Source: Syngnathus acus (taxonomy: Eukaryota > Chordata > Actinopteri > Syngnathiformes > Syngnathidae). Taken from it: 64,000 nt of DNA. The number at the start of each line of letters is the position of its first letter. The stretch's first letter is position 1. Under the pieces are notes generated by a model that searched no databases, was not told the DNA's origin, and saw only the letters and a program-made list of their open reading frames with translations. The stretch spans positions 6,097,053 through 6,161,052 of the forward strand of contig NC_051093.1 in assembly GCF_901709675.1 (NCBI RefSeq). Reading direction: 5' to 3'. Made by a program: the position numbers and the translations under genes. This document shows, one piece after another, positions 35,631-49,714 of this stretch.

Positions 35631-38600
35631 TCAGTCCTCGAACTTCATGACTCCTTCAAAGCCATTATATGTGAAGGGTTCCAGTACAGGGCTGCAGGTC
35701 TCTTGAGCAAGGCAGCCCATCCTGTTGTATTCACAGCTTTCTTCACTACCTGAACTTATGTAGACCCCATCAGTAGAATGAATGGAAGGGTCCTCATTAA
35801 AGTAGTTATGGGGTCGCAGTAAAACGCCTCCGCCATTACCCACAGTTACAGTGTTGGGGATATCCTCCGCATGTGGGATGTGGAGAAATCCAGTGGTTAC
35901 CCAGGCAACCAAATCCTATAATATACATTCAAACAATTGGTCATATATGTCCACCAACAAAATCCGAACTGAAAATCACAACATACCTCATTTTCAATGT
36001 TTTCATTGTCTTCGATGTATTTGCTGAAGTCAACTGCTGGGTTCCACATATTGTTTTGATTATACAAACTACTGCTGGTCTGCTCTGACTCCTTATGCTT
36101 GGTGATGGCAACCTTATACCTGTAAAATTACCAACATCAAAAAAATCTCCAAAAATGAATCATGTATTTCCAGAAAGGGTTACATTTTTTTGAATATATT
36201 TCTATAAATGTGTCATGTTTTTCCCCTGAAGTGAAGTGTTTTTTTTTTGTTTTTTTTAGATGAGGCCAGGAGATTTGTTTCGCAATAAAATCTATTGGAC
36301 CAGAGTGCAATGTTCAATAATGACTTCAGTGTTGTATATTATTGAAAATCTTTAGGTAGTCCATGTTACGATTGTATCACCGTGGGACATTTATACTATT
36401 TTGACCAATCATGTGCCTCACCAGAAACTGTTGAAAACATAACAGCATTTTCTTAATTTTTTTATTTAAAAAATGTAATTTAAAAAAACACGTCATATTC
36501 CTTCCTCATACTATGATTTTCACATGACTAAATTGAAAGATTTTATTGAATCTGTTGGTCTCACCTGGCCCAGGAAATGGCTCGTTCCACTGTCTCACTC
36601 TCTGGGAGATGATCTCCAGTGAAGCTTATAACTTGAAGTCTATATGAACGCTGATGACCCCAAGCGTTGGTTTTGTTGCTTGCAATGTGCAGATAACGAG
36701 GAATTTTTGTACCATGACGAAGAGCTGCCTCCTGCAGAGGTGGTCTCATTAGTCCATCACACATCATAAAATCTGTTTTGGTTAGCTAATGTTACAGCGT
36801 TACTCAAAAAGAGCTTGACTCAATGAAAGTTTACCTTTTCTGTTTTAAGTTGCTTCTCCACCAAATGAGGTACCATAGCATGGCGATCGGGCATCCATGG
36901 TAATGTCACATTCACAAATTCCATATCTTTGGTTTGGAATATATTCTTCACTCCTAAAAAAAATATATATATACAAAATACAGAAAATAAATATTAATGA
37001 TAGAAGTAATGCTCCTATAATGTGAAAGCTCAATATTAGTATAAGCAAAGTGAGGGGGGCAACAATCATGGACACACAACTCGTGACAATCGGTGAGGGT
37101 GGGAACGTAGATCAAGCAGTAAATTAGAAGCTTCACATTTTGGTTCAGCTCCTTCCCCACATAGTATCAAGCATAACTTTGCAGCAAACTTGTCCCAGGC
37201 CCAGCATTGCCTTATACGGACGGAGGCAGCATCTATTCTCTTTAAGACTCTGCTACTAATTGTTTGGACCAAAAAATGCGAGGAAGCAAAATGGCAGCAA
37301 GTCCCCCTAAAAATAATGACATTTACAGGCATTGTAAATGAGTTTAAGAATAGCTCAAGGCCTGCGTAAGCATAGGTGTCAAACTCAAGGCCCGGGGGCC
37401 AGATACGGCCCAACACATCATTTTATGTGGCCCGTGAAGAAAAATTTGGCATCGACTTTGTGTCATTATTAAAATTACAAATTGACTTTACTTTTCCACC
37501 ATTCATCTTTTTAAATGATTGAAAATTTTTTACTAGTCTGCTTTAGATGACGTTGACAGTCATAATGGCCCTTTGAGGGAAATTATAACTACAATGAGTT
37601 TGACACTCTTGGTGTGAAGAGGAACATGTTATATTTACTATCATTGAATTAAATCTTGAAAAATTAATTCATATTGGTCATGCAATAGCTGATGACTAAA
37701 GTGCAACTTAAATGGAATCTTTGCACCACAGTGACTGCCAGTGGGTTTTTCATGTTGCTTTTATCAACATCAGGCCAACTATGTTACTGTAGTTTTTTTT
37801 GGAATGGTTACCCCTGGGAGAGATCCTCTATAAAGCCTAAAAGGAACAAGCTCATGGGAACCAAGAACCTTTTTCCTTCATCGCAGCAACCGAGCACGCT
37901 GGGTGGGAAACTACTTGTGTCTTGTTACAAGACAGATATCTTAAGCTGGATAATAAAATGATGCTCCCAATTGTTTGTTTCGCTGTTGACAATAAATTCC
38001 AAAAGTTTATAACAAAGGTTATATTTATCCCCAAATGTATACAAATTCAGAAAAGAAAACCCACAGCAATATTGTTGACTCAAACAAGTCCCCATTGTGT
38101 TTACCATATAACACAGGTGTCAAACTCAAGGCCCGGGGGCCAGATACGGCCCGCCACATCATTTTATGTGGCCCACGAAGATACTAGAATTGCAAATTGT
38201 CTTCACTTTTAATAATATCTTTTGTTTTTATATATTTGACCAGTTTTTACTCGTCTGATTTGAAAACGAGTTATTTGTCAGTTTGTTTTGTAGCTTTTAC
38301 CGTATATAATATGAGGTGCTCATACATTTATTTGGGTTGACAGTCATGAAAGAAGCTATGACTACGATGCGGCCCGCCCAAAAAATGAATTTGACACCCC
38401 TGCCATATAAGGAAACTTTGCATCGGACTCACCTAAAACATCCAGATCCACCTTGAAGTTGATGAAATGCGTATGGATGTTTCCCAGGACATTTTCTGCT
38501 ACCTGGTGTCCATGTTTCAAACTGCCGTTCACCACATAAGACGACGAAATATATCCCGTGGCGTGCACCTTCATTTCAACAGATCCACTTTGGTAGAAAA

Positions 38601-39984
38601 TAAAATCCCACATGTAATCGTAATTTCCGATTGCAGTGATTGTCCTGAACACCAAAGCGCTGTTCACCATCCCTCCATAACCCGTACTAAAAAAATCAGA
38701 GAAGTGTCTCCTTAGAGGCTGACCAAAGTTGTGCTCAAAAACACATATGGAATTCCTGTATCGAACCGGTGAGTTTACGTCGATATATCGGTATGTGTCC
38801 ACATAGGTGGCTTCATGTGGGCAGTCAGTACCACGGACAAGTTCATGTGCGAATCGGCCAATCCCGATACTGGAGTCTAAAAACTTGGTGATAATCATCC
38901 CCGGGGTCACTGACCCGTACACCGACATGGCTTCCTGTACGCTCAGCTCATACGCAATCCGCTCTCCCTTGAAGCGCACGTCGAAGACCCGCATCCCAGT
39001 GAGGGAACTCAAACCAAAAGCAAAACTCCAGTCCAGGTACAGGACTTGGTTGTCACTGACGCTGAAGCGTTTTCCTTCTGTGTAATACTGCAGCGGGCTA
39101 ACCTGCAGAGGCTTGCTCTTGGGTTTCAGAGAACCATAATCAGGTATCTCCTTATAAACGATTTTCTTAACAGATCCAGCAGCATATTTCTGTCGAAGTT
39201 CTTCCACCGTGTCGAAATACTGACCATTATACAAAAGTTTCTCCACTTTCCATTCGGATTCATTTACGATCTCGTGATTAATGAGCGCCTCAAAACCCAC
39301 CGGGTGGATGTAGATGCCGCTCATATTCCTGAAGAAAGAGATCCAGGTTTTTCTGTCTCCAGATTGCACTCCTCGGGGCATTTGCTCAAACGGGAGGATC
39401 TTCTTGTTGGCGCCGAAGCTCTCTTTCATGAGTTCCGGCAGCTGGGAGAATAATTTTTGGTCCAGAAACCTTGTCAACAAGTCATATTCTCCGATGGTGA
39501 CCGTGCGCGCGTTAATAGGAAGTTCCGTCTTGTACTTCTTCTTGGTGATATCTTGATGGTATGTGGGGTTTGGAAGAGGCCCCACTAAATACTCCTTAAT
39601 GTAGCCCCTCGAACCGTGGAAGACCACCACGGTGGCTTCGCGCACTGGCTTGGAAGCGTTCCCATCCAAGTAGGACAACACGTCCACTTTCTTGGGTGGA
39701 AAAAGTTCGATTAAAAACAAGAAGTTTTCTGAGGGTTTGGACAGCTGCCTGGTTGATATATTTAAGTTCTTCTGTTTGAGCATATACTGCTGGACCTGCA
39801 AGTACTCATCCTGAGTAAGGTCTGCGAACACGCGGCTGCGCTCGTCGTGTTTTCCTCTCAGAGGATGCGCGCGCTGAGCGGAACATTTGGGTGCGCGGTG
39901 AGAATATATTCCAATTAGAATAATATTCAAAAGGAGAGATACGAGTACAAAAAGAAACAGCGCCCATTTTACCAGCGAGTTCAT
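35631..39984 (-). CDS. aoc2: Membrane copper amine oxidase (AOC2/AOC3, VAP-1 type)
   Basis: Oxidises primary amines to aldehydes plus H2O2 and NH3 at the cell surface; mammalian AOC3 also acts in leukocyte adhesion. Five coding exons (minus): 39984-38433, 36953-36835, 36731-36565, 36119-35987, 35915-35631; phases close, 751 residues (human AOC3 763). A short cytosolic N-terminus and a single membrane anchor ([21 protein letters not shown]) make it type II. The topaquinone precursor is Tyr455 in [11 protein letters not shown]. Copper ligands are His504 and His506 (NIHTHF) with the third in [11 protein letters not shown] of the last exon. The YLDWSFAF and [13 protein letters not shown] core around the catalytic Asp is intact. 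A polyadenylation signal (minus-strand AATAAA at 35590-35595) lies about 36 nt past the stop, so the 3' UTR is very short. Intron 1 holds two MITEs. AOC2 versus AOC3 cannot be decided by eye. Confidence 0.93.
37371..37611 (+). mobile_element. hAT-type MITE, copy 4 (in oxidase intron 1)
   Basis: Starts CATAGGTGTCAAACTCAAGG and ends GTTTGACACTCTTG; internal deletions leave 241 bp. The target duplication is not convincing, so this copy is older or rearranged. Confidence 0.75.
38112..38402 (+). mobile_element. hAT-type MITE, copy 5, with perfect 8-bp target duplication
   Basis: Bounded by CACAGGTGTCAAAC and TTTGACACCCCTG with CCATATAA on both sides (38104-38111, 38403-38410). It sits only 30 bp from the 3' end of oxidase exon 1 (38433), inside intron 1, and 500 bp from copy 4. 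Confidence 0.9.
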
Positions 39985-40087
39985 TCTGTCGTCTTGGTTG
40001 GAGAAAAAGAGAAGTGAGCAGCCCTGAAATGGTCAGAAGAGTTTTTGAGCCCCTCCCTGTCTGCTCCCGATCCTGCCTCCTCATCAT

Positions 40088-41950
<1,863 letters not shown>

Positions 41951-41955
41951 CATTA

Positions 41956-42050
41956 ACCGGAAGTTACGGTCGTTCTTCCGGGCACAAGGTGCAAAGTGGG
42001 CGTGCCCAGGATGCTGATGTAAACACAACATAGCTTCATCCTCTTCCGGG
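41956..42050 (+). promoter_or_regulatory. nbr1 promoter with three ETS-type sites
   Basis: Within 95 bp upstream of the nbr1 ATG lie CCGGAAGT (41957-41964) and two TCTTCCGGG sites (41974-41981 and 42042-42050), i.e. three GGAA/TTCC ETS cores in the CCGGAA context. No TATA is evident. This is typical of a TATA-less housekeeping promoter; the start site is probably around 42050-42120. Confidence 0.5.
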
Positions 42051-42151
42051 ATTCAATTGACGAGATTAACCCAAATCGCCCTTATCTCTCTCAAAAATTA
42101 CACCTCTTGGCTCTCCTACACAATATGTATTAATGCCTAAAAGGTGACGCA

Positions 42152-45100
42152 ATGGACTTCTGCATCAACGTAAAGGTGAATTTCAGGGGAAATTCCAAGA
42201 ATTTCCTCCTGTCGGGATCCGAAACCAAAAGCTGGGACTCGATGGAGGCCATGGTAAGCTAACAGAAGAACTGCCGGGCCGCATAGAGCACGTATTAGCC
42301 CCTATTTCATTTTTTTTTTAAGCGGTTTCAAAACCTACAGTACGACATTGTTATTACCCAAATGGTTGTTTTATTATTCCCCGTGAAAAAAAACAGGCTG
42401 CTCGAAATCGAGGAGCAACCTGACCCATCGTATTCAAATTATACTGCAGGAATTTAACATTACAATTGAATTGATTCTAATTGTAGCGGTCACCAAGTTA
42501 ATATTCAAACTTGAAGAAAATAAAACCATTTTATAATTGATTTTATAATTTTATAAAACATATGACAGCTTTGTTAAAAAAAAAAACACGTGTGTGTCAC
42601 AGGTTAAGCGTTCCTTTGGCTTATGCAGCCTTCAGCTAACCTATTTCGACGAGGAGAACGAAGAGGTGAGAGATTTTCTTTCTATTAATCAAAACACTGC
42701 TCTACATGGACAAACTTTGACTGTGCAATTTACTTGACATCAGATAACCCGCTTCTATCTTCTCTTGAAAACAGACTGCCACCATGTTAGCCGACAGTAT
42801 TGATTTGGTGCTTCTTATTGATCTGTCCTCAAAAATGACAAAATTGCATCAGGTTTTGACAAATATGTTTATGTCATCATTTTAAAAAAAAAAGTCATTA
42901 ACAAAAACTTCTTTCTTGCTGTCAGGTTTCCATTAACAGCCAAGGTAAGTCATCAAAATTGGTATAAATACGGTATTACGTTGACACAAACGTGCACATA
43001 AAGTCCCATTTCAAATGATCTTTTCTGCTTCCATTGCAGTTGAGTATGAAGAAGCCCTCAAGGTATGTTTAATTCTAATATATTTGTTACAGTAAAGGTT
43101 CAACGTCACTTTTTGTGTTTGTGCCTCACAGAGTGCAGCAAGACAGGGAAATCGACTGCACATGAATGTGTATGAGACCCGCGGTCAACCAGCGAGGATC
43201 TCCACTGGCAAGACCGGTGCAGAACCAAAGCGGGGTTTTAGACCCCCTCAGCACTGTCCTGCTCTTGCCCAAGTGGTCAGTCGCAAGGTTCAGGCGGCCG
43301 TGCCAGAACAGGGCATGGTAGGTGTGCCCAAAGCGTTTTCTTTCATTTTGACCTCTTCCATTATGTATCGGTTTTAGTCTAGTATTTAGTTTTAAATGTA
43401 GAAAAATTTTATTGTATTCTAATCCCTACATTGAATGTTCAAGTATAAGGGCAGGTTTCATATCCTGCTTTAAGGTATGATTTATTTTATTTTATTCTAT
43501 TTTAGGGTTAGGGTTTTATTTTATTCTATTTTAGGGTTAGGGTTTAATTTAATTTTATTTTATTTAAAAATGGTCAACAAAGACTAAGTTTGCCACAAAA
43601 TGACCAGAACTTAGCCAGAAAAATGCCAGCTTCAATTCGAATTGGTTTCTGTTTCTCCTCCAAAATGTTTTTGATTAAAAGATGATTCATATTCCCTTGT
43701 ACTTTTCAGGTGATCATGAAAGAAGTGACAGGGGTAAAAGAAGAAGATAAGACTCCCCCAGCTTGGTTCACGTCTTACATGGAGAAGGTAAACGTTGCTG
43801 GTTTGGTTTTATGTACCACAATTGACCTTCACCTTTCTTCTTCCACCAGTTCAAGGACCAGGTGGTTCGTGAGGCCGTGGAGAAAATTTGCCGGGAGTTC
43901 TCTGGACAGTGCTGCATCCATAAGCCCCTGAGTGGAGCAGGGGCAAGTCGAGGGGATGGAATAGCTGGAGCTGCCGTGGTACCGGAAGTTTCTTCCTCAA
44001 CCCTACCCGGAGCTCCGTCCTCCACTCTTCCCTGCTCTTCTTGCAGGGGACAGACTACAGGAGGAGGCTACCAATGCAGGTAGCGTGTCTGCTGTCAGCT
44101 GGTAACTGTTAACTTTTCTTCAAAAGCTTGTCCGCTTTTTTTGGAGGCTTATTTATTCTTACCTTATGAAGGACTTTTGATTTTGAATTTTAAACACACC
44201 AGCTGCCCTTTTTGTGGGCTTCGCGATTGAGTTGCGCACGCACGTCTCAGAACGGAAATGCCAAATAATCGTTTGGCCTGAATCAAAAGCTAAAATCATG
44301 ATTAGGATTACAATTTGATTAATTGAGCAGCCCTACTTTGTATTCATAGTTTACTAGGCCAAAAGTCAAACTAAGTGAGAGGTATTGGGGTCAGACGTCT
44401 TTTTTTTTTTTTTTTTTTTGCACAATGGTTCCCATATGTTGCAATCCACTTGTGCATAGATTTTTAGTATGTCCACCAAAAAATTTGCTTTTTTTTTTTA
44501 ATTCATGATTGCATTTATTAATGACTTTGCTCTCTCTCATTGGTATGATACATTTGTATTTTTTATTTTTTTTTAACAGCGTGTGTACATCTTGTACTCT
44601 ATGTGAGCCTTGCAGTTTCTCCCATGATCCTAGTCACAATTTGGTGAGGGCCAGAACTCCTCTCTCAATACCTGAACATGGATCACCTGCCCCTGACCAC
44701 AGCAGGTACAAGAGATGAACCCGATGATTTGACAAAAAATACCGTTGAGCCGTTCATACTACTTCAGTAAAAACTTCCGTACATTTTTGTGTTGCCTCAT
44801 ATCCTAGCAGTAGTTTATTTACATGGTCCACATCTGCTTCCCATCACTTGTATTAATGGTTTCCGCATTCAGATTCTATAGGCGAGGCGACCGTAGCTTC
44901 CGGAAGGCTGAAAAGCAGCGGTTGAAAGCAGAGAAGCGCCTTTTGAAAGCAGAAGTGAAAGAGATCCGTAAACAGTTAAGGATGGAGAGGCGTGGCATAC
45001 AATGGAGCTCCTCCCAGAGAGATGGAAGTTCTTCTCCTGTACTTCTTCAGCCTCGAGCCACACAGCACAATAGCCCTGAGTAGGTTGCGTAGCACTTTCT

Positions 45101-48100
45101 GCACCTTTTTTCTGAATTGTAGATTCATTGTCTATGTGATGTAAATATTTGAGGGTACATTCATTCCAAAAAAAGCTTTTTAACAAACTGATACAACATA
45201 ACCCTGTGTTAGTTGAGCTACAATAAATACAAAGTATATCATTTGTGTTAAGGCGACCAAAGCGCCCCTGTCCCCTGATGGTTCCAAGCATGACAGCGAC
45301 ATTTCTGGATGAAAACCTTCCCGATGGAACCCGTCTACGTCCCGGAACCAAGTTCATCAAGTACTGGAAGATGAGGAACACAGGGACAATGAGTTGGAGC
45401 TCTGATACAAAGGTAAAAGTATTTTCCTGCACTTGGTTATGTGATTCTTCGTAGGGTAGTTCTTGTTTCATTGGAAGTACAAAAATGTATCTGCAATGCA
45501 TTTGACATTATTTGCTTCCTCCAGTTGAAGTTCATGTGGGGAAACCTGGCAGTGGGATCCGGTGATCGTTGGAGAGAAGTGTCTGTTCCTTTTCTCCAGC
45601 CTGGACAGGTGAGAAGCTAAGTTTTTTTTTTCTTTTTATTCTTTGTCTTATTGACAATACACATTGCTCTCTGTATGTCCAGGTTGGTATCGTGAGTGTA
45701 GCGTTATGTGCGCCATCTGTGGAGGGATCCTACACCTCCCACTGGCGCCTTGCCCATGCTGGAGAGCAATTCGGACCCAGGGTTTGGTGTAGCATTGTCG
45801 TTGACCCTTTGGCCCCTGCCCCTATGATGGCTGATGGGATACTCGTTTCTCCGTGTGTCACACCACAGGTATGAAAGTAGCCAATTAGTTGCATGGAAGG
45901 CAAAGGTGTCCATTATGATGTGGAAAATTACTGGTTGGATACGAGTGTTAGTGTTAAATTGCGCCAATGACCAGCAGGGTAAAAATCCAGTACAAAAGGA
46001 TGGAAAAGCTTGTACAGCCTCCCGGAAGCAGCCTCCACTTTCAGTAGACAGCGGGGAAGAATATTACATCCCTTCTGTGGACCTACTCACAGCACAGGTA
46101 ATCATCAACTCATTTTTTATTTATAGCCATGAGCACCTTCCCTTTGGAATAAGAAAATAAAAATATCACAACCGTTATATCTATTTAGCAACGAACTATT
46201 TTGCATTTCTCAGGATCTTCTGTCTTTTGAGTTGCTGGATATCAACATTGTTCAAGAATTGGAGAGTGTCCCGAATAACACTCCAGCAGGTAAGAAGAGT
46301 TGGAGATAAAAATGTTGATGCTTCATGAATTGTATATGTCAGTTTTGGTGAATACAGCAATTTGTTAACTCTACATTTATGGATGTGATATTTTTTTTGC
46401 AAAGAATCTCTTTTAACCTGCCTCTTTATCTCGCCCATGTAGACATGACTCCCTGCATCTCCCCTCTTCCTCAAGATGCCCACCTACGGGACAAAAGCAG
46501 CCCTTCTTTGGGGCTGATTCAAGAAGAGACCGAAATCATCAATAGCATAATGGGTCATTAAAATGATGGAATATTTACACATCCATTTTTTTTCCTTAAC
46601 TGTTATAATCATTATCCGCCTGTATTCTATAATTTTGCATCTCTCCTCAGATGTATCTCACGGGGTGGGTTCTGGTGCTGAGGATAGCGGAATACCAGCA
46701 CAAGAGGAGGGGGAGGAGGACATCAGCAGTACTCAGTTTGTTTGTGAAACTGTGATTCGCTCAATGACCTTGGAGGAGGCTCCTGACCATACCCCGATTA
46801 GAGCGTCCTGCTCCGGAGCAGGTAAAGGAACACGAGAAAGGAAGCAGGGCGGAAATGAATTTATATTTGGTGTGCATAGTACAACAGTAGAGTTTTTATT
46901 TTGTTTGCTCGCAGTGGTGCGTCCAGCTGTTCAAATTGGCTCCTGCGTGAAAAGCAAAGCGGTGAAAACTGAGGAACTCTTGGATAGTTGCCACAATCCC
47001 TTGAAACCACCAGCTATGCTGAAGTCTTCTCTATCATCTCCCATGAAAGCATCCCTACCAGCTCCTCTATCGATGGTCCCAGCTCAGGTGGCTGGACCCA
47101 GCTCGGTACCAATAACACCCAACACTCCATCGATGCCCTCTGCACGACAGCAGTCCGCTATTATAGGTGAGTGGTTGAGGAGAAATGACATTGGATTTAT
47201 ATTGAAAGATAATACTGATTATCATTTCCAAATTTCAGATTAAAAATAAAAAATAAAAAAAGATCATCTGAGATAGCCTTAAAACAACCAAGTTGCTAAA
47301 ACTAAAACAACTATAATGATATTCCTAACGCAGGTGAATGCGAGGGCCCTCGCAAAGACTGCGCCGGTGAGCAGTCCAAAGGGAGGGAAAGTGAGAAAGA
47401 ACCAGAATTAAAAGAAGGATTGAAGAAGAAAGAAGGGATGAGGAGTCGCTCCTCCTCAACGTCCTCCGAGGAATACATCATCATCCTTCCTGACTGTTTT
47501 GACACCAGTCGGCCACTAGGGGAGTCCATGTACAGGTATGTAGGCATATTTCTAAAGAATCATTTTTCACTTTTACAATATTATCCATCCATCCATTTTC
47601 TGAACCGCTTAGTCCCCACGGGGGTCGCGGGTGTGCTGGAGCCTATCCCAGCTGTCATCGGGCAGTAGGCGGGGGACACCCTGAACCGGTTGCCAGCCAA
47701 TCGCAGGGCACACAGAGACAAACAACCATTTGCACTCGCACTCAAACCTAGGGACAATTTGGAGTCTTCAATCGGCCTACCAAGCATGTTTTTGGGATGT
47801 GGGAGGAAACCGGAGTGCCCGGAGAAAACCCACGCGGGCCCGGGGAGAACATGCAAACTCCACACAGGGAGGGCCGGAGGTGGAATCGAACCCGCACCCT
47901 CCTAACTGTGAGGCGGACGTGCTAGCCAGTGCGCCACCGAGCCGCCTTTTACAATATTAATCAGAATAATATATTTAGACTAGTGGAGGCACATAAAACA
48001 TATTATTGCTTTTTTTTTTTTTACTTGAGTTCCTCTTTAAGCAAAAAGATCACCCATATGTGACCCAAATCATTTTATATATATTCTATATTCCTCTATT

Positions 48101-49714
48101 GCAGCTCTGCACTGTCTCAACCTGGTGACATCCCACCAAATACCCCCGCAGACCCCGAAATCCTTACCTGTGAGCACCCAAGCGGTACCTCTGAGCAAGA
48201 GGGAAAAGCACACGATATCACAGCCACTCTGGGGACAGGAACATTGAGCAACAGCAGCGCTAACGACATGCTTTGCACATCTCAGACACTCGATGATGAG
48301 CCATTGACACCTGAGGTGGTGGCGCCACCTACAGCCATACTTACACCCGGGTAAGTGTTGGTGGAAAACATCTCGATGGTAAACACTGATTGTCTCATAT
48401 TCATCTTCACAGTCCAGAGAACACTGAAGAATCCGAAGAAAATGTTCCAGCTGGGGAAGAAACTGAGCGCTCCAAACTGTATCAAATGGAGGATGGTAAT
48501 ATTTGAATATTTTTCAGCTTTAAAATATGAAATGACTTTACCTCAAGGTTTGTGTTACATGTGGGAATAATGTCTTGTGTGTCAGTCTTAGGTGCTGAAA
48601 AGAAACTTTCAGAAGGATCAGAAGACACTGAGGTCGCATGTTCTGGGGATCCCAGGTGAGAAAGAAATATACAGTATCTTTACCAGTATTGGGGATTTTG
48701 TGGAATTTATTTATAAATATTTTTGTCTTGCATTATATATTGTTTGCATTTTACAAACTCTACCACCTCTAAATCTAAGCATGACTCTCTGTCTAAATAT
48801 GAATTAAAATTATTCTCTGAAATTACATTTTGCCCATTTTTGTCATCAGCCATCCAGGGGTCACCAGTGACCTGGTTAAAGGAGCACTGTCAGTTGCTGC
48901 TTCTGCCTACAAAGCTTTATTTACAGGACAAGGCCCGACACAGGTACTGTCTCCTTAATGCATGATTTTCCTAATTTTGCTAAAGTTGAAGTGGCCGTGT
49001 TTAGACGAGTGGTCATAGAACAAATTATTAGAATAAATAGATTTTTTTTTTGGTTGCCTTTTTAAGTATTGACAGTATCAGCAATGTTATTTAGGACTGT
49101 ATTTTATTTGTTGAATTGCTTTTAATGCCATTAAAGAAAAAACAGACAGAAAAAAAATGAATAACTAAATTGGAAATATTTACCTTTTACATTTGAATGA
49201 CACATTCTGAAATATTTCCATCGTAGTTTTTTTTACAATTAAATCCATATCGTGAACCTCAAATTTTTATTTACACTCACATCTAGGACCAATTTGTGCT
49301 TGGTTCTTAGTTGTACTCTGATTTTATTTTATTTTTATTTTCATCTTGAAGGGTGGGACTAATATGGGTGTACGCATATGTGGCTGTGTCACTTAAACTC
49401 CCCAAACATAAATATAGTGTGTTTAAAAGTGTTGTTGACTCCATCCATCCTCTGCAATCTTTCAATGACTAAGTATTTTTGTCTTTTAGTGTGACACGCC
49501 TTTAGTAAGGATTCATCTTGATGTGTTTTTTTTTGTGCAGCCTCCATTAGATGAGTCCACGCAAGAAACTATGATGGCCGTGCTTGTCGAGATGGGATTT
49601 GGAGACAGAGCACTCAACCAGCGGCTGCTCAAGAAACATAACTACAACCTCCTAGACGTCGTCAATGAGCTCATCCAGCTGACCGACAATGACTGGTACT
49701 CTACACGATACTGA
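42152..49714 (+). CDS. nbr1: NBR1, selective autophagy cargo receptor
   Basis: Binds ubiquitinated cargo and LC3/GABARAP to deliver it to autophagosomes. Twenty-three coding exons: 42152-42253, 42603-42665, 42926-42944, 43040-43062, 43132-43317, 43710-43787, 43850-44079, 44580-44705, 44873-45079, 45253-45412, 45525-45608, 45683-45868, 45978-46097, 46214-46289, 46443-46553, 46651-46821, 46915-47166, 47334-47535, 48105-48350, 48413-48495, 48586-48655, 48850-48943, 49541-49714. Every phase closes: 1020 residues (human 966). Domains: PB1 (1-~85), ZZ finger (~218-262, CSSC, YQCSVC, LCEPC plus two His), coiled coil (EKQRLKAEKRLLKAEVKEI), FW/NBR1 domain (~360-478, FLDENLPDGT to GPRVWCSI), LIR YIIIL (~778), amphipathic LVKGALSVAASAYKALF (~938-955), UBA (~964-1020, ending NDNDWYSTRY-like). 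Exons 3 (19 nt) and 4 (23 nt) are micro-exons inside PB1. The donor after exon 15 (ATGG|GTCATT) is weak. Confidence 0.96.
43503..43544 (+). repeat. Telomere-like hexamers inside an AT-rich duplicated unit
   Basis: The 13-mer TTAGGGTTAGGGT occurs twice (43503-43515 and 43532-43544), each preceded by TTTTATTTTATTCTA-like sequence, so the unit of about 29 bp is duplicated in tandem. It lies in nbr1 intron 5. Confidence 0.8.
47583..47946 (+). repeat. Common teleost interspersed repeat, copy B
   Basis: Full-length relative of 1801-2160, same orientation, inserted in nbr1 intron 18, 48 bp after the donor at 47535. It retains the AATTTGGAGTCTTCAATCGG block missing from copy A. Its short frames are not genes. 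Confidence 0.88.
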
